Shown piece after piece: positions 21,069 through 32,210 of a stretch of 64,000 nt of DNA. Position 1 is the stretch's first letter; the number at the start of each line of letters is the position of its first letter. The notes beneath the pieces are model-generated. The model saw only the letters and a list, made by a program, of their open reading frames with translations, was not told the DNA's origin and did no database searches. The position numbers were made by a program, and so were the translations under genes. Source of the stretch: Hysterium pulicare CBS 123377 (taxonomy: Eukaryota > Ascomycota > Dothideomycetes > Hysteriales > Hysteriaceae). Where the stretch lies: the NCBI GenBank assembly GCA_000467715.1, contig AJFK01000435.1, positions 1 to 64,000 of the forward strand, given 5' to 3'.

Positions 21069-21713
21069 GTTGGTGGGTGTTGAGTTGGTGAACTGATTGT
21101 GTGGAAATTGGTTAAGTTTTTGGAGGTTGATGTGCTCAACGCATGAATGAAAAGGGAATGTGCTGTTTGTGCTGTGCACGTTGTATGGCCTCAGTCAACC
21201 GGCCTCAATTGGAGGGGGATAGGGTATTGCGGGTAGGAAGCAATTGCTTCAAGTCAAGCTCCTGATCTATAATCTAAGAGAAATTAGGTTAGAATATCTA
21301 CTTTTATTTAACACTAAAAGAACTAAAATCTAAAACCTAAAAATACTTCTCAAGTATATATATATATATATATATTTACAATCCCTTTAGCTTAGTATTA
21401 TAAATTAGGCACCTAGAGGCATGGGGAAAGAGGAAGGATGGAACAGCATGTAAGATGGTCATATGAAGGGTTGAACTAGAGATGTGCGGATAAGGCGTCA
21501 TGTTTTCAATGAGGATTATATTTCTCTTAGTACTTAATTGACTTTTGACGTTCAATTTCGTAATGGCGGTCAAAATATATACAAGTGCAGTCATGAAAAA
21601 GCTCCACATAGACGGAGGAAAAAGCGAACCGGACCATGGGCGCCAATCTTCAAGCCATATTCGTGTCAAGATGATATCTTACTTCTCAATTTCATTTCAC
21701 AAACGTTCCTGCT
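21069..21713. other. Convergent 3' region, GCV1 / aldehyde dehydrogenase
   Basis: AT-rich DNA containing a (TA)10 microsatellite (21355-21374) and otherwise only 3' untranslated sequence. Confidence 0.5.
21355..21374. repeat. (TA)10 microsatellite
   Basis: Ten uninterrupted TA dinucleotides between two convergent genes, within an AT-rich tract. Confidence 0.9.
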
Positions 21714-23365
21714 TTAACCGAATAGGGCATCGCCAAGGCGGATGGAAACAGTCTTCGTCTGGGTGTAGTTCTCAAGCGCCGCCTCACCCAACTCACGTCC
21801 AATACCGGACTCCTTGAAGCCACCGAATGGCAGCTGGTGGTGAAGGGTGTTGTAGGTGTTCACCCACACGGTACCAGCCTTTAGGTTGTTGGAGACTTCG
21901 ATGGCGGTGTTGAGGTTGGTGGTGTGGACCGCTGCGGCCAGACCATAAGTGGTGTTGTTGCCGATCTTGATGGCTTCCTCCTTAGTCTTGAACTTGGAGA
22001 TGGAGCAGACGGGGCCGAAGATCTCTTCTTGTACAATCTTCATATTTTCGGTGACGTTGCTGAAGATGGTGGGTTCGATGAAGTAACCCTTGTCACCCTT
22101 GCGCTTGCCGCCAATTTCGACCTTTGCGCCTTCTGATTTGCCGGCCTCGATGTAGCTCATGATTCGGTCGAATTGAAGCTGAGAAACCTGAGGGCCTTGG
22201 AAGGTGTCATGGTCGAATGGGTCACCGACCACGTTCTTCTGTGCACGCTCCTTGAATCGCTCGATGAACTTGTCGTAGATGGATTCTTCAACGTAAATGC
22301 GGGATCCGGCACAGCAGCACTGGCCGTGGTTGAAGTAGATACCGAAGTTGACCCATGAGATGGCATTATCGATGTCGGCATCGGCGAAGACAATGTTCGG
22401 GCTCTTTCCGCCAAGCTCAAGGGTGACCTTCTTCAGGTTGGAGCCAGCGGCAGCCTTCATGATTTGACGGCCGACAACGGTGGAGCCAGTGAAGGCGACC
22501 TTGTCGATGTCCATGTGCGAGGAGATGGCGGCGCCGGCAACCTTTCCGAATCCGGAAATGATGTTGATGACACCTGGGGGGAAGCCTGCCTCCTTGATCA
22601 GGTTGGCAGCGACAAGAGCGGAGAGGGGGGTTTGTTCGGCAGTTTTCAGGACGACAGTGTTGCCGGTGGCGACGGCTGGCCCAATTTTCCACGACCACAT
22701 GAGCAGGGGGAAGTTCCATGGGATGATTTGACCGCAGACACCGATCTGTGCACATTAGCTCTGCTCGGGAAGGGATTGTCTATGTGCAAACTTACTGGCT
22801 CTTTCCGTGTGTAGTTAAAGGTATCAGGAGTCGTCTCAATAACCTTGCCCTCAATCTTATCTGCCCAGCCACCATAGTATCTCAGACATCCTGCACAGGC
22901 TCCAACATCGCCCTTTGCCATTGTAATGGACTTGCCATTGTCTAGTGCTTCGACCGAGGCTAGGAGATCGACGTTCTTCTCAAACAGATTGGCAAGATTG
23001 ACGAGATACTTGCCGCGCTGCTCGGGCGTGACCTTTCTCCATTCGCCTTCGAAAGCCTTCCGTGCCGCTGAGACGGCAATATCGACGTCCTTCTCTGTGG
23101 CCTCGGCGACGGAGCAAATGACTGATTCGTCGGAGGGGTTGATAACCTCGAAGGTCTTGCCGTCGACGCCCTTGACCCACTCGTTGTTGATGAAGCTGAT
23201 TAGTAAACGTCAGCGAAAAACTCGGTGATTGTAGTGGGGCAATGGAGGGGTAGCTGTGCGAGACAACATGGCCTCGGTCCGATGATGGGGACGAACTTAC
23301 AGGCCTGTTGGCTGCTCATACTCGCCGCTGTGAGGCGTCTTGAGCTTGATCGATAGACCAGTCAT
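21714..23365 (-). CDS. Aldehyde dehydrogenase (NAD(P)+), ALDH superfamily
   Basis: Exons 23301-23365, 22796-23195 and 21714-22745 give 498 residues, the standard ALDH length. Junctions restore EQPTG-LFINNEWV and [20 protein letters not shown]. Key elements visible are [11 protein letters not shown] (cofactor loop), the [12 protein letters not shown] glutamate motif, and [11 protein letters not shown] with the catalytic cysteine. The C-terminal [15 protein letters not shown] is also present. It resembles the cytosolic AldA type, which oxidises acetaldehyde and other aliphatic aldehydes to acids. There is no obvious mitochondrial presequence or peroxisomal tail. It is close to aldA of Aspergillus in pattern, but paralogues exist, so I give no symbol. 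Confidence 0.93.
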
Positions 23366-24376
23366 GGTGGTTGATATTAAATGAAGAAAATGGAATTGGG
23401 AGTAGATGATTTCAGTGGGTTGCAGAGGGAGCGGATGGTTGTAGCACGAAAAGCCATGAGGACATGGGGGATTTAAGTATTACGCCTTCGATTGACGAGG
23501 CAGAGGTGCATCTCCACCTTTGGCTCCCTAATGGAGCAACTGATGGCTGGCTTCGGACTGCGGGAGATGTCATCGTACGTGCGGTGCGGGGAGCGATGTT
23601 TTGGACGACGTTGGCTTGAAGCGGGGCTGAAGGCGAGAACGCCATAGCGTCAGCGAACGACCCAAGGACAAATGGACTTCTTTGTCGGGCACATCACACG
23701 TCAGACCAGCTCCTATTGCTATGACTAGGCATTGCCCCGACAAGTTCTAAAATCATCGAAAAAATAGAGAGGCGAACTATCATGAGAGAGCAAATTACCA
23801 GGGACCAACGTATCTCAGACTTCCACCTACGCGAGGTCGCTGTCTGTTCCCAGGGTGCTAAGCCTCAGCTTGAACCGCGGTATCATCCCGCGGTAAGGGA
23901 GATAGTTCGGGAGGCTGCCGTCTGTCCATGGAGCCTTTTCCGCACGAAGGGACTCCTGTTTTAGGCCTTCCGGACCAGACTGCGCTATGGCATTAGTGCA
24001 CGTCCCCATCCGACCTGTCACCCAAAAGATTCGAAAGCATTGTCCCATTTGAATGCATGTATTGCATTGTAGCCTATCAGCATGTGGCAATCTCTGTCGC
24101 TAGCGACCCCAGACTATTCTGACACACTGCACCATAGCGTGCTTCCATGTCCCTAGAATGTCCGCACTTTGAAAAACACCCGCTCGAAGCCTCGTAATCC
24201 AGCCGGCTGTCCGAAAGAGAAGTCGAAAGTAGCACCAATTTGTTGTACACTAGTATGAAGAAGCCCCATTGGGAGTAACCGAGCATTAAGAGAAGAAGAC
24301 CCCATTTACCAAAGCAAGGGAACCCGCCAAATACCTATCCGTTGCTGAGCAGCCACCATCTTGAACATGGAGCCAA
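23366..24376. other. Intergenic region upstream of aldehyde dehydrogenase, downstream of YRA1
   Basis: It contains the ALDH promoter and the YRA1 3' region. Two CCGCGGTA-type elements sit close together near 23875-23896 (ACCGCGGTATC and CCCGCGGTAAG). They resemble GC-core sites but no regulator can be assigned. No gene is supported. Confidence 0.4.
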
Positions 24377-26303
24377 TCACTACACTAGTTAGTCAATCTG
24401 ATCGATAGGGGCAGCGGAGAAGAGGGTACGTACCAACATCTCGTCCTCCATGCCAGTATCTCCGCCAGTGGGTGCCTGCACAGCGCCGCCGTTGGTCACC
24501 ATGGCATCGCCGTCGGTAGGACCAGCACCGGCATCGAAATAGTCCTGCATTTCAGCGTCCAATTCCTCCGCCGTCTTGGGCTTTCCTCGACCAGCGTTGC
24601 GACCGCGACCACGTTGACCTCCTCGTCCGCCACGACCGCTCGCCTTGGCCGCAGTGGCCGGTTTTGGCTGAGCCCTAGCTTGCTTTGGTTGCCTGGAATA
24701 TGGATTAATTTGTGCTACAAACCGTTACGCACGTGAACAAACTTACGATACGCGCTCACTCAGGCTCTTGACGGGTGGTGGCGCTGGTGCATCTTTGGCT
24801 GCTAGAATAACTTCGACCTTCATGGGACGACCATCAATCTTGATGTTGTGGAGTTGCTTAGCAGCCTCAGTCGCCCCAGTCGGCTTGTTGAAGATGACGG
24901 TGCAAACGCCACGGCTCTGGCCGTTTGGACCGTAAGAGAGCATGGTCTTCTTAATACCTCCAATGGTCTTGTTGAAGTATTCCTAGGGAGAAGCAATACC
25001 GTATTAGTCAATCGTCTTTCCAAATGGATCGTTCTATTATAAAACCAGAAAACGCGAGTCTGAGAGTCTTGAGGGTTTGAGAGTTTGAGAGTGAGTTAGA
25101 AAGCACAAAGACACCGGTATAACTTGGTATCAGCGAGCCAGCAGTGATGATTAGTTAGTTTATTTCTATGTCCACTTAAGCCATTCGAATCCAGGGGGAG
25201 CTTTTCGAGTGTCCAGGATTCTTCAGTGGGAGGTAGGCCGGCATCCAGGAAATGGAACGACTTGATGACCCGGAGAGCGCACCCGGTGGCCAGTGCTCTG
25301 GAATAAGAGCGCCGAGCGATTCGAGGATATTAAGTATGAGCTGCCGACAGAAGATGGTAATAATGGCCCAGTGACTCAGCGGAACACTCGTTATCGCAGT
25401 AGTTCGGGACAAAACAGATGCAGTTGCGCGTTCGGTTGAAGCAGTCCACCAGTTCTAAGGGTGCGTAGCTTTATCCGCACGTTGTTGTTGCGAGTCGTAT
25501 ATGACTATCCTTGTTGTTGCTTGCGATCGACTAAGTGCGGTCTTGACTAGAGTTCGGGACGAATATGAAGCTGCTATAATCACTGCTGTGCTCGCTGATT
25601 CACAAGCTACCACTACAGTGGTAATGAGATTTCTCCAACTAATCTCGAAAGGAATATCGAAGGTGGATCCCGCTGGCTAACACGCCCAAAGTCTGCACCT
25701 GATTCATGGATGATCTGTTTGCCAGGCAGTCATACACAGTGAATTGGCTTGTTGCAAGACATGGGGACCGTTTCAATCTCGTCATCATCCTCTGCGTCAG
25801 GCCTATGAAAAGCGAGCAAGAGTAGTACAGAGATGAGGGCAAGCGTGTGCGGGACACCGACAATATAGTGGACGCAAATAGCGCATGTGGACTCGGCAGA
25901 CAAGGCTCGACGACTTCGGACCCATTTGGTATTATAACAGCGACCATAGGTGGTCAAGGCAACGGGCCTTCGTAGTATTTAACATACCTTGATCTGAGTC
26001 TCATCGACATCTGGTGGCTGGAGCGGGTTAGCAAGAGTGAACGTCGTTGAGGAGTCGAGTGTTACTTACCAGATTGCTAACGATGATCTTGCTCTCTCCA
26101 GATCCGGAGGACGGTCCTGTTGGAATAGCACCTTTGCCGCCCTTTGGGGCCCTGGTGGCCTTCTTCACGCCGCCAATAGCTGGCGCAGGAGCGGCAGGCT
26201 TTCCACCGCCAACGGCGCGACGGCCACGGCCACGACCACGACGACCAGAAGTGCGTCGCTCCTTAAGGATATCATCGAGGGACTGGTTGAGCTTGTCGGC
26301 CAT
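24377..26303 (-). CDS. YRA1: mRNA export adaptor, ALYREF/Yra1 family RNA-binding protein
   Basis: Exons 26070-26303, 25988-26017, 24747-24982, 24434-24692 and 24377-24379 give 253 residues. The N-terminus MADKLNQSLDDILKERR is the conserved Yra1 N-box, followed by an RG-rich stretch. The RRM (about 72-155) is split over three exons: KIIVSNL-PPDVDETQIK-EYFNKTIGGIKKTMLSYG. A C-terminal RGG region and the UAP56/Sub2-binding motif TAEELDAEMQDYF follow. The protein hands spliced mRNA from the TREX complex to Mex67 for export. Intron 2 is 1,005 nt, whereas most introns nearby are 45-75 nt. The last intron separates the TGA stop codon from the final sense codon; retaining it would add 14 residues before a stop. 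S. pombe calls this gene mlo3. Confidence 0.9.
24983..25987 (-). other. Long intron 2 of YRA1 (candidate autoregulatory intron)
   Basis: 1,005 nt between AAG|GTATGT (donor at 25987) and CCCTAG|GAATAC (acceptor at 24983). The likely branch sequence TGACTAATAC is at 25001-25010. Reading through the donor gives a stop at the third codon (TAA), so unspliced RNA encodes only about 90 residues. No transposon ends or nested gene are visible inside it. In S. cerevisiae the single YRA1 intron is also unusually long, lies in the RRM just before the EFF sequence, and is inefficiently spliced to limit Yra1 level (recalled knowledge). Confidence 0.7.
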
Positions 26304-26724
26304 TGCTGATAGAGGTAGATGAAGGGTTGTGGTTGTATGTGGTGGCAGGAGGATGTCAGACTTGGCAAATGTCGCACTGCGCTTGACGTAGTGTCGCAGA
26401 CTCTGTGAGTCTTCGAAAGCACGTAGATGAAGGTGTGGAGGATGGCTGTCCTTGCTAAGACTTGGGTTGGCGACTGAATAGAGTGCGCTGAGCTGCTGCC
26501 TGGAGGTGAAGCCGGAGTGTAAGGAGCGAAGACGCGCTGTAGATAAAGAGAAACTGTGTCTGTCAAAGAGATGGTTAGCGACACTGACAGTCTACCGCAG
26601 ACAGAACACTGTGGTGCGAGAGAGTGTGCTTTGTTCGGAGTGAGAGTTGGGTGTTGTGGTTGCAGAAAGCGCAGAAGGGAATTGTGGTTTAAGGAGCGGA
26701 CCAAGACTAGGCTGTTTTTGGCAA

Positions 26725-26736
26725 GGTCACGTGACC
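26725..26736. promoter_or_regulatory. Perfect E-box palindrome GGTCACGTGACC between YRA1 and VPS11
   Basis: A 12-bp perfect palindrome around CACGTG lies 76 bp before the VPS11 start codon and 421 bp before the YRA1 start codon. TCACGTGA is the class of site bound by Cbf1-type and other bHLH factors in fungi. That a factor binds here is inference. Confidence 0.5.
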
Positions 26737-26812
26737 CATGCACGTCAGCGGAAGCTATCACGCTCTCGAAAATCACACACATAGTGAACGTAAACATGGC
26801 TTGGTGACGGTA

Positions 26813-29800
26813 ATGGCGGTGACTCCGGTATGTATATGCTATGCGAATTCATAGTTGTACCTGACAGTGCCTAGTGGTTATTCAGATTCTTCGATGTCTC
26901 GCAAGTGAAGCTCCCAGATGATGAGAGCTCATTTCTCTCCGAGGTGCCTACTCCGCCCAAAGCTCATGTCAAGTACTAACAGCTTTCAGCCCGGTAATAT
27001 TACTTCAGTAACCTCCGGCTCCGAAAGTGTATTCTTTGGCAGCTCCGATGGCACCGTTCGGATACTCTCCCAATCCTTCAAAGTTGTTCGATCGTTCAAG
27101 GCGCACGATGTCGGAGAGATCACCCATATGAAACAGGTCCCGGGGACGTCACTGCTGGTTACAATAGCTGAAGACCTTTCAAATGAGCCGATTCTGAAGG
27201 TCTGGGCCCTTGATAAGCTGGAAAGGAAGAGTGGCATCCCTCGATGCCAGAGTACATTGACGATTCACAACGGGCGAAAGCAATTTCCGGTACGCAAGAT
27301 AATGAAGCTACTAGAACAACCCCCAGTACTGATGGTACATAGATTACTGCTTTTGCAGCTTTGGATGACCTGTCCCAGCTTGCTGTCGGATTTGGGAATG
27401 GCGCAGTTACCGTAGTCCGAGGAGATCTGATCCATGATCGAGGGGCAAGGCAACGAACAGTATTCGAGTCGGAAGAACCAATCACAGGCATCGAGTTTCG
27501 GGAAGGTAACATTACCACGTTATATATTGCGACGACTGGACGGATAGCGACCCTCGTGATATCTGGTAGAGGACAAGGTCAACCTGCTCGATCCCTTGAT
27601 GAGTCCGGTTGTGGTGTAGGGAATATGGCCATCGATAAAACAACCCGTGAGGTAGTCGTGGCGAGGCACGATGCAATCTACTCCTACGGACCGCACGGTC
27701 GAGGGCCGCCGTATACGTATGAAGGAGAGAAAAAGATGATCACAATATTTAAGGATTACGTTGCAATTGTCTCTCCTCCCAAAACCAACACAATTCCTAG
27801 AGCAGGTGTACTCAGAGCATTCGGGGGTGGCCATACAGACGATGCATTCAACACTTCCACTTTTACATTACTTAATACCGAGCTAAGATTTGTAGCACAT
27901 CAAGAGGCTTTGTCGTCTCAGGTCAAGGCAATGGTCGCGGAATGGGGTGATCTCTTCATAATTACGATGGATGGAAAGGTTGGTCTAGATAATCCCATAT
28001 AGTGCACATGCTCATTATCTTTCAGATCTTTCGATATCACGAAAAGCCAATCTCGCAAAAGCTCGACCTTCTCTACCAGCGAAATCTCTACGTGCTAGCG
28101 ATCAATCTTGCGCAAAAAGCTGGGCTAGACAATTCTCAGCAGAACGTAATCTTACGAAAGTTTGGAGATTATCTGTACCAGAAGCAAGATTATGACACGG
28201 CGATGCAACAATATCTCAAAGCCATTGATAATACCGAACCCTCCCAAGTCATTCGAAAGGTGTGGCTTACAAAAACTTACTTCCGCACTCTATGTTTACT
28301 GACCAGATTACCAGTTCTTGGATACCCAACGGATACATAACTTAATTGAATATCTAGAAGAACTTCACGACCACCACAAGGCGACTTCGGATCATACGAC
28401 TTTACTTTTGAACTGCTATGCTAAGTTGAAAGATGTTGACAAACTTGAACAATTCATAAAATCTCCTGGAGACCTAAAGTTCGATTTGGAGACAGCAATT
28501 TCAATGTGTCGGCAAGGCGGCTACTTTGATCAGGCAGCTTACCTTGCCCGAAAGCATGGCGAGCATGAACTCGTCGTAGACATTCTGATAGAAGACTCGA
28601 AACGTTATGCTGAAGCACTAGCATACATATGGCGACTACAACCCGAACCTGTAAGCCTGAGCTTAACTCGGCATAGAATGTACACTAACTCCAAGAAGGC
28701 ATACCTGAACCTCATGAAATATGCCACAGTATTGCTCGCACATTGTCCAAAGGACACTACTCAGTTATTTATCGATTATTATACCGGACGATTCCGGCCA
28801 AAGAAAGACGCCATCGTCATTCCCAATGCTCCAATACAGCAAGGAGGATTAAGCATCGCCTCGAATGCTGTTCAAAACCTTGCCGCTCTACTTCCACTCC
28901 CCTACATGAACACAAATACTGTACAATCACCGGCCTCAACTGGTGAACAGAAGAGCACTCTGAGTCAGGCTCAAATAGTCGAAACAGACCCCGATGAGCC
29001 CGCTCCAGAATACAAGGTCCCTAAACCACGGACGGCTTTTTCTGCATTTGTGGATCATGCGCTGGAGTTCGTTGTGTTTTTGGAAGCATGCATTGAGGCG
29101 GAGACGAGTTTCAGTGAGGTTGACAAGATCGATCTTTACACTACGCTGTTCGAGATGTATCTACATACAGCCAACTCGAAGAAAGACAGTGAAAAAGAAG
29201 TCTGGGAGAACAAGGCTAAGAAGCTTGTTGAGGGTAAAAATGTAAGTCTTGTACGACATCCCATTCACACAGGTGCTAAGTTTCCACAGATTCCTATCGA
29301 CACTTCCAATGTTCTTCTGCTTTCCCATCTCTCAAACTTCCGTGATGGAACAATTCTAGTCCGGGAACAGCAAGGCCTCCGTTTCGACATCTTCCGTTCT
29401 TACACCTCAGCCAAGGACACCTCAGGCGCCATTCGGGCTCTCCGCAAATACGGCCCAGAAGAGCCAGCTTTGTATCCCGCTGCTCTTGCATATTTCACGT
29501 CATCCCCCGACATCCTTCGCGAAGCCGGCGATGAATTACACACGGTGTTGAAGAAAATCGACGACGATGGCCTCATGGCCCCGCTGCAAGTGATCCAAAC
29601 CCTCAGCGTAAACGGTGTGGCCACAATGGGCATGATCAAAGAATACCTCAGCAACACAATCGACCGCGAACGACAAGAAATTGCCAACAATCGCCGCACA
29701 ATCGAGACCTTCCGCAACGACACCGATACCAAGCGCTCCGACCTCGCCACTCTATCCTCCAAACCCGCCGTCTTCCAAGCCACACGGTGCGGGGTTTGCG

Positions 29801-30078
29801 GCCAGGCCCTCGATCTTCCTACCGTGCACTTCCTATGTAAACATAGTTTCCATCAGAGGTGTTTGGATGCGGAGGAGGATGTTGAGCATGAAAGTGTCGA
29901 GTGTCCATTGTGTGCGCAACAGAATGCGACGGTGAGAGCGATTAGGAGAGCACAAGTTGAGAGTGCGGAACGGCACGATCTGTTTTTAGACGCGTTGGGC
30001 AGAAGTCGTGATAAGTTTGGGACTGTGAGCGAGTGGTTTGGTAGGGGTGTTATGGGTGTTGGTAATGGAACGGATTGA
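26813..30078 (+). CDS. VPS11: Vacuolar sorting protein VPS11 (CORVET/HOPS core subunit, RING finger)
   Basis: Eight exons: 26813-26827, 26875-26943, 26990-27289, 27343-27978, 28026-28259, 28315-28650, 28699-29241 and 29290-30078, giving 973 residues. The first splice yields MAVTP-WLFRFFDVSQVKLP, a typical Vps11 start. The N-terminal half is a beta-propeller (GSSDGTVRILSQSFKVVRSF, EDLSNEPILKVWALDK, FESEEPITGIEF). The middle is an alpha-solenoid with the clathrin-repeat-like RKFGDYLYQKQDYDTAMQQY region. The C-terminus has a RING-H2 finger (CGVCGQ, CKHSFHQRC, CPLC). Vps11 is shared by the endosomal CORVET and vacuolar HOPS tethers and drives membrane fusion with Rab5/Rab7. Two 48-nt introns (28651-28698, 29242-29289) are multiples of three without stops and could be mistaken for coding sequence. 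Confidence 0.95.
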
Positions 30079-30655
30079 TCTGTGGGATGTCAGACGTGAG
30101 TACAGTTGTGCGATTGGCTTTGAGCAGGAAGTCAGTTTTAGTACTTTCGCAGACACTAAGTCATCTGTATCCACAGCCTTGAATACTTAAATGCGTAGGC
30201 ACACTTCAGTCAGTCTTTCGCATTCACTAATTATGGTGGAAAGTTCAAGCCAGAATGTTTACCGTTAACTTCGCCGTTTCCTAGATGGTCTCAGAAATAG
30301 GGAGTCATAGTATTATGCTGATTTCAGTATCAGGTCATCCGCTATCCATCGCGGAGACTTCCCCAGAAGTAAATCCAACCACCCAACGCCGTCCACCGTT
30401 AGGAATAAAGATGCCATCACCCATGATGGTTGGGATCAAAATGAGAACCTGGACCAATGAGACCCACAAAAAGAAAGGCCCAAATTCAAACTTTCCTGTT
30501 CGAATGCCATAAGATGCCAAAGAAATTCTAAAACCTCACTCCTTTATCCCATTCTGACGATTGGACGTTCAACCGATTCAATTGAAGTTCACCACAAGGT
30601 CCCTCAAGCTTTCGGCTCACAGCCCAAGCAATGCAGCCTCGTCCTCACTCAAAGG
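30079..30655. other. Convergent 3' region, VPS11 / secreted protein
   Basis: Mostly 3' untranslated sequence. A 61-codon minus-strand frame (30335-30520) encodes a hydrophobic segment (FFLWVSLVQVLILIPTIMG) but has no support as a gene. Confidence 0.4.
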
Positions 30656-31161
30656 CTATTTGTCAAAGACCTCAGATTTAGAGCCCGCAGCAAGATAATT
30701 GCCGGTAATATTCGCAATCCCCCTAGCCGAAGCACTCTGATCGGTATAACAACCATAAGCACGAACATGCCCCGCCAACTCTGGAGGGAAGTTCTGATTG
30801 ATCGGCCCCGTAGCAAAGAACGGCGGGAAGCCGGGACAAGAGTCGACGCTGGGGAAGTCAGTCGAATGTCGGAAAATTCAAGAAGCGTGAAGGGATTCAC
30901 TCACGTCCACCACAGACAGGCGCATTTGTCGTACAGGTAGAAGTATTGCATCTTGTCGACGAGCTCGGGCACGTATTGCGAGAAGATGTGGCATTCGTTG
31001 TCTCTTAGCATCAGGAGGGCTTCGCCGCCGCCGTCGGCTTCGGTGGTCAGGTAGCCGCAGGATGGGCCTTGTCGAGCTAGGTTCGCTTTCTCTTGGGTTG
31101 GAAGGGCGAGGATGGTTGGTAGGATGATGAGAGTGAGAGTAGATAAGAGAGAGAACAGCAT
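30656..31161 (-). CDS. Small secreted cysteine-containing protein
   Basis: Exons 30905-31161 and 30656-30848 give 149 residues. A clear signal peptide opens the protein (MLFSLLSTLTLIILPTILA, then LPTQEK). The mature part has six cysteines in the patterns SCGY, ECHIF, KCACLWW, SCPGF and GCYTD, and one N-glycosylation site (NIT). The 56-nt intron (GTGAGT/CCCCAG) joins CLWWT-VDSCPGFPPFF. There is no enzyme motif. An even cysteine number, small size and secretion are typical of fungal effector-like or cell-surface proteins, but no family is recognised. It is convergent with VPS11 and stands alone. Confidence 0.75.
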
Positions 31162-32210
31162 CTTGAGATAGGAATTTGGAAAAGTGTTGTGAGTGTCGAG
31201 TGAGTTTATGAAAGTGAAGTAAGTAATGATCTTGGAAAGAGGTTAGGAAAGTCGAGTTTCGAAGCTGAGGGACAGACTGTTTTATAGGAAGTCGTGAGCA
31301 GGTTAAGTTTGGTTCTGGTGGAATGGTCACTAAGAAGGCTCAGTTTGTCGAAGTTGTGTAGTGATCTTGTGATGGTATTATTGATCTTGTCGGTGTTCAA
31401 GACTCACTTCCTTCGGCGTTCAAATGATGATGACGAGTGTCGTCGGTCGTGGCTCCTGTCATAGCGAAGCACATACTCCAATGATCTGATTTCCCATTCT
31501 AATCCATGCACAAGTCCGAAATAAAGAATAATGCGACTGGTACTGAGCTTGAAGCTCTGGGAAATCAACATGCATATTTAACGATGCATAGTTTACGCTT
31601 TGACAAAATTGGAATATTGCCACAGGACAGTTGCTTACCGCTTATGCACATGTTTCCTTGGAGTGTACCGTCGGTATTCAAGATCTGGGTGGGGACTTAT
31701 TGGTGCTAATAATGCGGCATTTTGAGCTCACTCTGCACATGACAAGGCCGAAGTGTTGTGCCTTGATCACAAGAGTACATGATTGCTTGAGTGTAACATG
31801 CGATCATATCGACATGGCTTCTCCTTCCTCACAGAGAGATCGGACATAGAAAGCGAGTACTTTGATGGGATGGGCTTGGGATTCTACGTGAAGCCTCATG
31901 AAATCTTGGGACCAGGTAGTTCTTCAACACAGGACAAAGTCGAGACCTAAAGGCGGTTTTAAGGTCTGAATATTACTCTTGAAACTACACTCGTATTGAA
32001 TCGTAGACCTTGTAACACCCGATGTTAGCCTGCTTTTACTACCAGTGGTATATTTTAGATATGGCCAATAGCACCAGCTGGAGTTGTGGTCTCTCCAAAT
32101 CCATATGGGGCTTTAAGGGAGCGTAATCAAACTCATCGTAGAGAGTGAAGATCATGTTGTGGAGTGCTTTCTTCTTTATTAGGATTTGATGATCTACCAT
32201 AGATCCAACC
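31162..32210. other. Intergenic region between the secreted protein and APS kinase
   Basis: It contains the promoter of the secreted-protein gene and the 3' region of the APS kinase gene. Short ORFs on both strands lack any signature. No repeat is seen. Confidence 0.45.

Noticed and set aside
26165-26797. 210-codon minus-strand ORF overlapping YRA1 exon 1
   Set aside because: It reads YRA1's N-terminal exon in a wrong frame and extends into the promoter; the YRA1 model explains the region.
30335-30520. Hydrophobic 61-codon minus-strand ORF between VPS11 and the secreted protein
   Set aside because: Too short, no splice partners found, and located in a convergent 3' region; could at most be a relic of a membrane protein.
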